From positions 1 through 44,596 of the forward strand of contig DDET01000038.1 in the NCBI GenBank assembly GCA_002336915.1: a stretch of 44,596 bases of DNA, in the 5' to 3' direction. The notes below the pieces were generated by a model. It was not told the origin of the DNA. It saw only the letters and a program-made list of their open reading frames with translations, and made no database searches. The position numbers and the translations under genes are program-made. This document shows, piece after piece, positions 15,361-23,539 of the stretch (positions are counted from its first letter, which is position 1; every line of letters starts with the position of its first letter). This stretch comes from Bacteroidetes bacterium UBA1947 (GTDB taxonomy: Bacteria > Bacteroidota > Bacteroidia > Chitinophagales > Chitinophagaceae).

Positions 15361-15927
15361 GTGCACGAGATAGAACCGTATTACAACTGGAGACACTTAT
15401 ACATAGCAGAAGAAGATGAGCATTCGCCGTTCTTTGGGCGGGAATACAGCGAGTTTGAGTTTTCCAATACTGTCTACAATTACTACATACATCCTCAATG
15501 GGATGATTTCGGATCAAGGACATTGTACCTTAAGATACTCTATGCCGACTACGATTTCAATTACGCCATAATAGAACTGATAGGCGAGTGGAATGATGCT
15601 GTAGAAAATGACATCATGCAATTGAAGCGATCGATAGTGGACGAGATGATACCGAAGGGCATCAATAAGTTCATACTGATAACCGAGAACGTGCTGAACT
15701 TCCACAGCAGTGATACGGACTATTACGAAGAGTGGTACGAGGATATAAAGGACGATGGTGGTTGGGTGGCTGCTATAGATATGCCCGAACAAACACAATA
15801 TGATTTCAGGCGCTCACACATTGAGCGCTATATAAAACTGCTGGAGGTACCCGAGTGGCGAACATTCCAACCGCACCACTTTTTCCAGCTCGTGGATAAT
15901 AAAATGATAAAACTCCTTAATTCTTAA
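15361..15927 (+). CDS. hypothetical protein, GTG start
   Basis: This 188-residue acidic cytoplasmic protein is not from a family I can name. It is rich in Tyr, Trp and acidic residues (SDTDYYEEWYEDIKDDGG), with no signal peptide or membrane helix. The central INKFILITENVLNFHSSD and WVAAIDMPEQTQYDFR segments read as an alpha/beta core. The codon at 15361 is GTG; no in-frame ATG gives a comparable product, and the codon follows a rather T/A-rich stretch. It lies between the rhodanese gene and the sdh operon on the same strand. Its composition matches the neighbours. Confidence 0.75.
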   Translation: MHEIEPYYNWRHLYIAEEDEHSPFFGREYSEFEFSNTVYNYYIHPQWDDFGSRTLYLKILYADYDFNYAIIELIGEWNDAVENDIMQLKRSIVDEMIPKGINKFILITENVLNFHSSDTDYYEEWYEDIKDDGGWVAAIDMPEQTQYDFRRSHIERYIKLLEVPEWRTFQPHHFFQLVDNKMIKLLNS

Positions 15928-15993
15928 GGCTTAGTTTTTAAATAATTATATATTTCCCGGATTCGTGGCATTTTTCGCATTAAACATGTAAAG

Positions 15994-16026
15994 TTTAGTG
16001 TTTTAGCTTTTCGCGTGCTATCTTTG
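15994..16026 (+). promoter_or_regulatory. sdh operon promoter
   Basis: TATCTTTG (16019-16026) is an exact -7 match. About 20 bases upstream, TTTAG at 15994-15998 is a fair -33 half. The sdhC ATG at 16074 is 47 bases after the -7 box. Confidence 0.55.
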
Positions 16027-16073
16027 CGGGGATTTCAGTAAATAAATTACCTTTTTTAATACCGCCGGTACGT

Positions 16074-16742
16074 ATGAATTGGAAAAATGCTTTCAGTACA
16101 TCTATTGGTAAGAAACTGCAAATGAGCCTTACAGGGCTGTTTCTTATCTTATTCCTAATAGTACATTGTTACATTAATGCACAGATATTTTATAACGATG
16201 GCGGCGTACGGTTCACGGAAGCCGCCCATTTTATGGGTACCAACTTCGTTATCCGGACTATCGAGTTAGGATTATTTGCGTTCCTGATCCTGCACGTGGT
16301 GCAGGGGCTTTTGCTTTGGGCTAAGAACAGGGCGCGCAGGGGCACACGCTACGCCGTAAGCGCAGGTAACCAAACCAGCCGTTGGTACAGCCGCTCTATG
16401 GCATTGCTGGGCACATTGGTTTTACTGTTCCTGATCCTGCACCTTTCTAAATTCTGGGGGCCTAACCGCCTGTCGCAAACAACAGGCCATGGCGAGCTTG
16501 ACCTGTTTACCATGATGCGTGATGAGTTCCAGGTGACATGGATCGTAATTGTCTATATCCTGGGCTGCATTGCATTAGGCTGGCACCTCTTGCATGGCTT
16601 TTACAGTGCATTCCAGACCCTGGGGTTGGGCACTTCTAAGTACAAGGGATTATTGAAAGGTATAGGCGTAGCATTCTCTATAATAGTGCCGATCATTTTT
16701 GCATTGATGCCTATTTCTTTTTACATGGGTTGGATATCGTAG
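16074..16742 (+). CDS. sdhC: succinate dehydrogenase/fumarate reductase cytochrome b subunit
   Basis: This 222-residue protein has five membrane helices (starting near residues 13, 58, 99, 145 and 190) and anchors the SdhA-SdhB dimer and exchanges electrons with menaquinone. Histidines placed in helices, in LIVHCYINAQ, LILHVVQGLLLW, LILHLSKFWG and GWHLLHGFY, suit axial ligation of two b hemes. That fits the single-polypeptide type-B anchor seen in Wolinella and Bacteroidota rather than a two-subunit SdhCD. It opens the operon sdhC-sdhA-sdhB with a 35-base gap to sdhA. The promoter lies just upstream. Confidence 0.94.
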   Translation: MNWKNAFSTSIGKKLQMSLTGLFLILFLIVHCYINAQIFYNDGGVRFTEAAHFMGTNFVIRTIELGLFAFLILHVVQGLLLWAKNRARRGTRYAVSAGNQTSRWYSRSMALLGTLVLLFLILHLSKFWGPNRLSQTTGHGELDLFTMMRDEFQVTWIVIVYILGCIALGWHLLHGFYSAFQTLGLGTSKYKGLLKGIGVAFSIIVPIIFALMPISFYMGWIS

Positions 16743-16777
16743 GGCTATATTTTTAAAAATAATTTCGATTTTTCGAT

Positions 16778-18754
16778 ATGACACTTAATTCAAAAATTCC
16801 TGCCGGTAAGCTTGAGTCGAAATGGAAAGACTACAAGTCGACTTGTAAGCTGGTAAACCCTGCTAATAAGCGCCAGCTTGAAGTGATCGTTATAGGAACG
16901 GGCCTCGCAGGTGCATCTGCGGCGGCATCACTGGGTGAAATGGGCTATAAGGTGAAGACCTTTTGTTTCCAGGACAGCCCACGCAGGGCGCACTCTATCG
17001 CTGCCCAGGGTGGTATCAATGCAGCTAAAAATTACCAAAACGATGGTGACAGCACCTATCGTTTGTTTTACGATACTATTAAAGGCGGTGACTACCGCTC
17101 GAGGGAGGGCAATGTATACCGCCTTGCCGAAGTAAGTGCAAGCATCATAGACCAATGCGTGGCGCAGGGTGTTCCTTTTGCACGTGAATATGGCGGCTTG
17201 CTGAGCAACCGCTCCTTTGGAGGCACACAGGTGCAACGTACATTTTACGCTGCAGGACAGACAGGCCAGCAGTTACTGATAGGCGCATACCAGGCACTGG
17301 AGCGCCAGGTGGCATTAGGCAATGTGACCCAATACAGCCGCCACGAAATGCTGGATATAGTGATGGTGGATGGCAAAGCGCGCGGCATCATAGCCCGTGA
17401 TCTTGTTACAGGTAAGCTGGAGCGCTTCTTCGGGCATGCTGTTTTATTGTGCAGTGGTGGGTACGGCAACGTATTCTATCTTTCCACTAATGCAATGGGC
17501 AGCAATGTTACCGCAGCATGGAAAGCGCATAAAAAGGGAGCCTACTTTGGCAACCCCTGCTATACGCAGATACACCCAACATGTATACCTGTAAGCGGCG
17601 ACCACCAGTCGAAACTGACGCTAATGTCAGAGTCGCTGCGCAATGACGGACGTATATGGGTGCCTAAAAAACAAGGCGATACACGTAAAGCAAGTGATAT
17701 ACCTGAAGAAGAGCGCGATTACTACCTGGAAAGAAGGTACCCTGCATTTGGCAACCTTGTTCCGCGCGATGTGGCCAGCCGTGCTGCCAAAGAGCGTTGT
17801 GATGCGGGTTACGGTGTAGGCTCATCGAAAATGGCTGTATACCTTGATTTTGCTGCCGCTATTGAAAGGTATGGTAAGATAGAAGTAAACAAGCAGAGCA
17901 TAGAAAATGCTGATGCTGCCAAAATACGTGAGCTGGGTGAAGGTGTTGTAAAAGAAAAATACGGCAACCTGTTCGAGATGTACGAAAAGATAACAGGTGA
18001 AGATCCTTATAAATTACCCATGCGAATTTACCCTGCGGTACACTATACAATGGGTGGCCTTTGGGTCGATTACGAATTACAAACAAACATCCCCGGTTTA
18101 TACGCATTGGGCGAAGCAAACTTCAGCGATCATGGCGCGAACCGCCTTGGAGCATCGGCACTCATGCAGGGCCTTGCTGATGGTTATTTTGTGGTGCCTT
18201 ATACCTTAGGTAATAACCTTGCCGATGATATCCGCACCAAGGCAATACCTATCGACCATCCTGCTTTCGTAGCTGCTGAAAAAGAAGTGAGCGACAGGAT
18301 AAACAGGTTAATGAATATCAAAGGCAAGGAAAGTGTGGAGAGCTTCCACAAGCGCCTTGGTAAGATAATGTGGGACAAGTGCGGCATGGCCCGTAACGAA
18401 AAGGGACTGAAGGAAGCGATAGAAGAAATAAAAGCGCTGCGCAAAGAGTTCTGGGGCAATGTATTTATACCCGGTGATATAAATGAGTTCAACCCCGAAC
18501 TGGATAAAGCAGGCCGTGTAGCGGATTTCTTAGAGCTTGGTGAACTGATGTGTCTCGACGCGCTCAACCGTAACGAAAGCTGCGGCGGCCACTTCCGGGA
18601 GGAATACCAGACCGAAGAAGGTGAAGCATTGCGCGACGATGAGCATTACATGTATGTAGCTGCATGGGAGTATAAAGGCGACAGCCAATATGAACTACAC
18701 AAAGAGTCATTGGATTATGAAGTAGTTCATCCTAGTGCAAGGAGTTATAAATAG
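16778..18754 (+). CDS. sdhA: succinate dehydrogenase/fumarate reductase flavoprotein subunit
   Basis: This 658-residue protein is the catalytic subunit that interconverts succinate and fumarate. The FAD fold begins VIGTGLAGASAAASLGEMG; His72 in RRAHSIAAQGG is the expected covalent flavin site. HPTCIPVSGDHQSKL, the 'SESLRNDGRIWVP' substrate loop and LGEANFSDHGANRLG complete the signature. Its length, longer than the enterobacterial subunit, is usual for the Bacteroidota type-B enzyme. It lies between sdhC and sdhB with gaps of 35 and 29 bases. Oxidation of succinate or fumarate respiration are both possible; the sequence does not settle the direction. Confidence 0.97.
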   Translation: MTLNSKIPAGKLESKWKDYKSTCKLVNPANKRQLEVIVIGTGLAGASAAASLGEMGYKVKTFCFQDSPRRAHSIAAQGGINAAKNYQNDGDSTYRLFYDTIKGGDYRSREGNVYRLAEVSASIIDQCVAQGVPFAREYGGLLSNRSFGGTQVQRTFYAAGQTGQQLLIGAYQALERQVALGNVTQYSRHEMLDIVMVDGKARGIIARDLVTGKLERFFGHAVLLCSGGYGNVFYLSTNAMGSNVTAAWKAHKKGAYFGNPCYTQIHPTCIPVSGDHQSKLTLMSESLRNDGRIWVPKKQGDTRKASDIPEEERDYYLERRYPAFGNLVPRDVASRAAKERCDAGYGVGSSKMAVYLDFAAAIERYGKIEVNKQSIENADAAKIRELGEGVVKEKYGNLFEMYEKITGEDPYKLPMRIYPAVHYTMGGLWVDYELQTNIPGLYALGEANFSDHGANRLGASALMQGLADGYFVVPYTLGNNLADDIRTKAIPIDHPAFVAAEKEVSDRINRLMNIKGKESVESFHKRLGKIMWDKCGMARNEKGLKEAIEEIKALRKEFWGNVFIPGDINEFNPELDKAGRVADFLELGELMCLDALNRNESCGGHFREEYQTEEGEALRDDEHYMYVAAWEYKGDSQYELHKESLDYEVVHPSARSYK

Positions 18755-18783
18755 ACATTAACGATTAAAGAAAGTTCTCCATT

Positions 18784-19557
18784 ATGGAACACTATACAAT
18801 GAACCTTACTTTAAAGGTTTGGAAACAAAAGAACAAGAATGAAAAAGGCCGTTTTGAAACATACCCTGTAAAAGGTATTTCTTCGGAAATGTCTTTTCTC
18901 GAGATGTTCGATGTACTGAATGAACAGCTTGTTGCGGAAGGTAAGGAGCCAATAGCTTTCGATCACGACTGCCGCGAGGGTATATGTGGTGCATGTAGCA
19001 TGTATATCAACGGCCGTGCACATGGCCCCTGGCATAATACCACTACCTGCCAGTTGCATATGCGCCAATACAAAGATGGTGATACAATTGTTGTAGAACC
19101 ATGGCGTGCTAATTCATTCCCCGTTATTAAGGACCTCGTAGTCGATCGTTCTTCTTTCGATCGCATCATACAAGCCGGTGGTTATATATCGGTAAATACA
19201 GGTAACGCAGTGGATGCGAACTCACTGCCGATCGAGAAGCAAAAAGCGGACGAATCGTTTGCAGCAGCAGCATGTATTGGCTGCGGTGCATGCGTTGCAG
19301 CCTGCCCTAATGCATCGGCGATGCTCTTCGTATCGGCCAAAGTATCGCACCTGGCACTGTTGCCACAGGGCGATCCGGAGCGTAAGACACGTGCCGTGAA
19401 CATGGTGGAACAAATGGATAAAGAAGGCTTTGGCAGCTGTACCAACATAGGCGCCTGCGAGGCCGAATGCCCTAAAGGTATATCGCTTGAGAATATTGCC
19501 CGCCTCAACCGTGAGTATATCGGTTCGGTTTTTTCCGGCAGCAGCGACAAAGCATAA
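18784..19557 (+). CDS. sdhB: succinate dehydrogenase/fumarate reductase iron-sulfur subunit
   Basis: This 257-residue protein passes electrons from FAD to the hemes. The N-terminal ferredoxin part has CREGICGACSMYING and a later Cys in TTTCQLHM for [2Fe-2S]. The C-terminal part has CIGCGACVAACPNA and CTNIGACEAECPKG for the [4Fe-4S] and [3Fe-4S] clusters. The gene closes the sdh operon, and a strong terminator begins 24 bases after the stop. The first four codons before MNLTLKVWKQ are uncertain: MEHYTM could be bypassed by the second Met. Confidence 0.96.
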   Translation: MEHYTMNLTLKVWKQKNKNEKGRFETYPVKGISSEMSFLEMFDVLNEQLVAEGKEPIAFDHDCREGICGACSMYINGRAHGPWHNTTTCQLHMRQYKDGDTIVVEPWRANSFPVIKDLVVDRSSFDRIIQAGGYISVNTGNAVDANSLPIEKQKADESFAAAACIGCGACVAACPNASAMLFVSAKVSHLALLPQGDPERKTRAVNMVEQMDKEGFGSCTNIGACEAECPKGISLENIARLNREYIGSVFSGSSDKA

Positions 19558-19581
19558 ATGAATATTTAATGATTTTAATAC

Positions 19582-19610
19582 AAAAGGCTGTCGGTATACG
19601 ACAGCCTTTT
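19582..19610 (+). terminator. sdh operon terminator
   Basis: A perfect 12-base-pair stem, AAAAGGCTGTCG (19582-19593) against CGACAGCCTTTT (19599-19610), has a five-base loop and ends in T residues. The flanking A and T runs allow it to work in both directions. Confidence 0.9.
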
Positions 19611-19623
19611 CTTATTTTTAGCC

Positions 19624-20793
19624 ATGCTTAAGAAATTATCTCTCCTGCTTTCAGCCCTGTTCGTATGCATAAGCGCCTATGCGCAAACAGATAGCCTTAG
19701 CCAGCCTGTGGCCGGCAGCCGCCTCAGGATAAGCCTCCTTACCTGTGGTGTAGGCGACCAGGAGATATACGAAGTGTTTGGCCATACAGGCGTGCGCATA
19801 GTGGATAGTGTAAGGGGTACCGATCGTGTATACAGTTACGGTACATTTAATTACGACGAGGGCTTCGAGCTTAAGTTCATGAGAGGCAAGTTGCTGTACT
19901 ATATTACGGCAGATAGCTTCCCGTTTTTTATGGAGGAATATGTGCAGGCAAGGCGAAAAGTGGAGGAACAAGTGGTAATGTTACCGCCGGCAGCTAAGGA
20001 GCAGATACAGGCGTACCTTATAAATAATGCCCTGCCCGAAAACAGGTATTATAAGTATGATTTCTTTTTTGACAATTGTGCTACACGTATACGCGATATA
20101 TTTCCCCGTGCATTGGGACCTGCATTTAAGTTCGGGCAAACCATGCCTCCCGGCAGCAAGATCACCTTCCGCGATATCATTAACAAATACCTGGCAAGGA
20201 AGAAATGGGAACGCTTTGGTATTAACCTGTTGCTGGGTAGCAAGATAGACAAGGTAATGAGCAATGAAGATATCATGTTCCTGCCGGACTATCTCAGGGA
20301 AGGGATAGGTAATGCCACAGTGAACGGCCAGAAAGTGGCTACCGACCCGGTGCTTATCCTGCCGGATGGGGTGGGGCCTCCTCCGGGTGTTAACCAACCC
20401 TTTATACTTACCGCTACAATAGCACTGCTGACCATCTTAGGTTTAACAGTAAAACGCCTTAAGCTGCTGGGGAAAATAATGACTTTCATCTTGTTGTTTG
20501 TCACGGGTCTGCTTGGTTGTCTCATGTTTTTCATGTGGGTTGGCACAGACCACCAGGCATGCCAGAACAACTTTAATATTTTATGGGCATTGCCCACCAA
20601 TTTGGTACTGGCTTTCGTGGGAAAAAACAAGAGCCGTTATGCCCTGATAGCTATTATTTTACTGCTTGTCGGTTTGCTCTTGCACTTCTTTGGGGTACAG
20701 AAAATGCAATTGTTGGAATTAATGCCCTTGCTGGTAGCTTTGCTTTTTGTCTATGGCACGATTTATAGGCGCCCCCTTATAAAAGCTTCATAA
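19624..20793 (+). CDS. exported DUF4105 protein with C-terminal membrane helices
   Basis: This 389-residue protein has a signal peptide ending AYAQ (residue 21). The DUF4105 domain, a permuted papain fold, spans about residues 30-180: LLTCGVGDQEIYEVFGHTGVRI supplies His54 and YKYDFFFDNCATRIRD supplies Cys152, the expected catalytic pair. From about residue 258 there are four or five membrane helices, the standard plan of this Bacteroidota family. A cysteine protease, amidase or acyltransferase acting in the periplasm is expected, but no substrate is known. The gene follows the sdh terminator directly and precedes the alpha/beta hydrolase by one base. Confidence 0.9.
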   Translation: MLKKLSLLLSALFVCISAYAQTDSLSQPVAGSRLRISLLTCGVGDQEIYEVFGHTGVRIVDSVRGTDRVYSYGTFNYDEGFELKFMRGKLLYYITADSFPFFMEEYVQARRKVEEQVVMLPPAAKEQIQAYLINNALPENRYYKYDFFFDNCATRIRDIFPRALGPAFKFGQTMPPGSKITFRDIINKYLARKKWERFGINLLLGSKIDKVMSNEDIMFLPDYLREGIGNATVNGQKVATDPVLILPDGVGPPPGVNQPFILTATIALLTILGLTVKRLKLLGKIMTFILLFVTGLLGCLMFFMWVGTDHQACQNNFNILWALPTNLVLAFVGKNKSRYALIAIILLLVGLLLHFFGVQKMQLLELMPLLVALLFVYGTIYRRPLIKAS

Positions 20794-20794
20794 G

Positions 20795-21595
20795 ATGATC
20801 ATAAATAACGCGCAGTTTCCCGGCCTGTTTTACCAAAAATTTGGTGCGGGTCCTGCGATAGTTTTGCTGCATGGCTTTCCCGAGAGTGGAGTGTTGTGGC
20901 AGGAAGTATGGCCGGGGCTTGCGCAAAATTTTACAGTAATAGTACCCGACCTTCCCGGTAGCGGTGGCAGCAGTCTTGGTAACAATAAGCTGACGGTAGA
21001 GACAATGGCAATGAGCGTAAATGCCATTCTTGAAGCGGAAGGAATTGATAATGCAGTGTTTGCGGGCCATTCTATGGGCGGTTATGTAGCTCTTGCTTTT
21101 GCCGGGCTATACGGGCAGAAGGTGAAAGGCCTTTCCATGGTGCATTCGTCCGCCCTTGCCGATGACGAAGAGAAGAAAAACAACCGCAGGAAAGTGATAG
21201 AGCTGATACGAAAAGGGGGTAAAGAAGCGTTTATTAAACAGATGGTACCTGCTTTGTTCTCTCCTGCCACCCGGGAGGTTCAGCCGGGTATCGTCGATAA
21301 GCAGGTAGCGCGCGGGCTGCAACTGGATGGCGATAGCATGATGGCCTATTACGAGGCAATGCTTGAAAGGCCGGAACGGCGGGAAATTTTAAGAAATTCG
21401 GCCTTGCCCGCACAGTGGATAATAGGAAAGGATGACACGGCAATTCCTTTTACAATTGGATTACAACAGTGTACCCTTGCTTCCGTTAACTTTGTATCTG
21501 TCTATAGTAATTGCGGGCATATGAGTATGCTGGAAAACAAAGAGGTGCTCATGAATGACCTGAACGATTTTGCTCAGTATTGTAATAATACGTAA
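20795..21595 (+). CDS. alpha/beta-fold hydrolase
   Basis: This 266-residue cytoplasmic hydrolase has the HGFPESG oxyanion loop at residues 26-32, nucleophile elbow GHSMGG with Ser93, a late Asp in IIGKDDTAIP and a His in NCGHMSMLEN, forming a full catalytic triad. It fits the esterase/haloperoxidase-like group with a helical cap. The substrate is unknown. It begins one base after the DUF4105 stop, so the two are translationally coupled. The first of the tandem T9SS genes follows after 12 bases. Confidence 0.9.
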   Translation: MIINNAQFPGLFYQKFGAGPAIVLLHGFPESGVLWQEVWPGLAQNFTVIVPDLPGSGGSSLGNNKLTVETMAMSVNAILEAEGIDNAVFAGHSMGGYVALAFAGLYGQKVKGLSMVHSSALADDEEKKNNRRKVIELIRKGGKEAFIKQMVPALFSPATREVQPGIVDKQVARGLQLDGDSMMAYYEAMLERPERREILRNSALPAQWIIGKDDTAIPFTIGLQQCTLASVNFVSVYSNCGHMSMLENKEVLMNDLNDFAQYCNNT

Positions 21596-21607
21596 CTTAT
21601 GATGTAA

Positions 21608-23515
21608 ATGCATAAGGCCTGGTTTCAAATATGTACTTTCCTTTTGCTGGTATTGGGTTTTTCACCACCGGCCAAGGCAACGCATATAGTAGGTGGCGAG
21701 GTAAGTTACAAATGCCTTGGCGGCAACAGGTACGAGATAACGGTCAACATCTATATAGATTGTATAAACGGCGACCCGCTTGCAATAGAACAGGACGATC
21801 CCGGCCTGGTGTCCATATATGATGGCAGTAATTTCAGGCACCTCGTGGTATTCGACTCCATTACGCTCAATCCGAAGATAGATGTCCCTGCAAATTTCAG
21901 TAATGAATGTATTACTGATTATCCCAGGGTTTGCCTGCGTAAATGCAGCTTCACTAAAACTTATTTTTTGCCCTCGAGTACTACCGGCTACATGATCGTG
22001 TACCAGCGCTGCTGCCGAAAAACTGATATCTTAAATCTCATAAACCCGGGCTCTACCGGTGCCACTTATTATACTACAATACCTTCCTCGCAAACTGCAA
22101 GCTGTAATAACAGTGCTATTTTTAAAAATTATCCGCCGCAGATAATATGCATTAATATCCCGCTTATATACGACCACTCGGCCACAGACCCGGATGGTGA
22201 TTCATTGAGTTATGAGTTCTGCACCGCTTATAATGGAGGAGACCCCAATCATGTAAAGCCTGTGCCTGCACCGCCGCCTTTCATTCCTGTGCCATACCAG
22301 CCTCCCTTCAACGCAACTAATCCTATGGGGGGCTTTCCGAAAGTCAAAATTGACCCTGTTACCGGTATTATTTCCGGCACACCCAATATAACAGGCAACT
22401 ATGTGGTGACAGTCTGCTGCCATGAATGGCGCAATGGTGTTATGATAAATACGGTTATCAGGGATTTCCAGTTTGTTGTCACCAACTGCAGCAAGGCCGT
22501 AGTGGCTGATATACCCATATTGTCCAACGAAGCCAATACTTATATCGTTCAGTGCACGGGTCGTACAGTGCACTTTGTGAACCATAGCAAAGGTGGTTTT
22601 GCATACTATTGGGACTTTGGTGTGCCGGGCGCCACATCAACAGAATTTGAACCGACGTATACATACCCGGATACAGGGACTTATACTGTAAAACTCATAG
22701 TGAACAAGGGCAGTACCTGTCCAGATAGCATCACGAGGCTGGTAAAGGTATACCCTGATTTCAAAACAGATTACCAGGTAAGCGGGCTGCATTGCCCCGG
22801 TGCCATGCTCAATTTTACAGATCTTTCCACATCAACATACAAACCCATCAATTCCTGGTATTGGGTCTTCGACGACGGGCAGGCGTCAAACGAACAAAAT
22901 CCTACGCATAGCTACCTCATCGGGAATGACTATAATGTTACTTTGATATCGAAGAATATAAAAGGCTGTACCGACACCATGACCAAAAGCCTTTTTATAG
23001 AAAGGTTCAAACCATATGCGGGTAACGATACGATAATAGTGACCGGGGAGCGCATCGATTTCAATGCTACAGGCGGCCTTGAATACTTATGGACCCCTTC
23101 CATAAACCTTACTGCAGACAATATACCTAACCCAACAGGGCATTACCCTGATACCGGCCGCTTTGCATACAATGTCCATATCAAAAGCGAGACGGGTTGC
23201 GAAGGCAATGATTCTATAAAAGTGTGGGTGGTAGGGCAGGCTTCCTATTTTGTACCTAATGCCTTTAGCCCTAACGGCGACGGTATAAACGATGTACTGA
23301 GGCCTATTGCTATTGGGTATAGCAGCAATAATTTCTTCAGGGTGTTTAACCGTTTCGGTGAGGTGGTTTTCTATAGTAAAGACTTCAGCGAAGGCTGGAA
23401 CGGTACATATAAGGGGCAGCTTGCCGATATGGGCACGTATTTTTGGGAATTGAGTATCACGAACAGGTTTGGGAAAAAGGAATTTTATAAAGGCGATGTG
23501 ACTTTAATCCGCTAA
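21608..23515 (+). CDS. large surface protein with PKD domains and T9SS type B (CHU_C) tail
   Basis: This 635-residue protein has a signal peptide (LLLVLGFSPPAKA, cleaved near residue 25), then a conserved Cys-rich N-terminal module (THIVGGEVSYKC, YMIVYQRCCR, DHSATDPDGDSLSYEFC, VVTVCCHEWR) of about 300 residues. Two PKD-like domains follow (FAYYWDFGVPGATSTEFEP and SWYWVFDDGQASNEQNP). The tail NAFSPNGDGINDVLRP to YKGDVTLIR is the CHU_C, type B, sorting domain. Proteins of this build are exported by the type IX system and attach to the cell surface, with roles suggested in adhesion and gliding. It is the first of a tandem pair. Confidence 0.9.
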   Translation: MHKAWFQICTFLLLVLGFSPPAKATHIVGGEVSYKCLGGNRYEITVNIYIDCINGDPLAIEQDDPGLVSIYDGSNFRHLVVFDSITLNPKIDVPANFSNECITDYPRVCLRKCSFTKTYFLPSSTTGYMIVYQRCCRKTDILNLINPGSTGATYYTTIPSSQTASCNNSAIFKNYPPQIICINIPLIYDHSATDPDGDSLSYEFCTAYNGGDPNHVKPVPAPPPFIPVPYQPPFNATNPMGGFPKVKIDPVTGIISGTPNITGNYVVTVCCHEWRNGVMINTVIRDFQFVVTNCSKAVVADIPILSNEANTYIVQCTGRTVHFVNHSKGGFAYYWDFGVPGATSTEFEPTYTYPDTGTYTVKLIVNKGSTCPDSITRLVKVYPDFKTDYQVSGLHCPGAMLNFTDLSTSTYKPINSWYWVFDDGQASNEQNPTHSYLIGNDYNVTLISKNIKGCTDTMTKSLFIERFKPYAGNDTIIVTGERIDFNATGGLEYLWTPSINLTADNIPNPTGHYPDTGRFAYNVHIKSETGCEGNDSIKVWVVGQASYFVPNAFSPNGDGINDVLRPIAIGYSSNNFFRVFNRFGEVVFYSKDFSEGWNGTYKGQLADMGTYFWELSITNRFGKKEFYKGDVTLIR

Positions 23516-23539
23516 AAATCAGTAATTTTATTGGGTAAT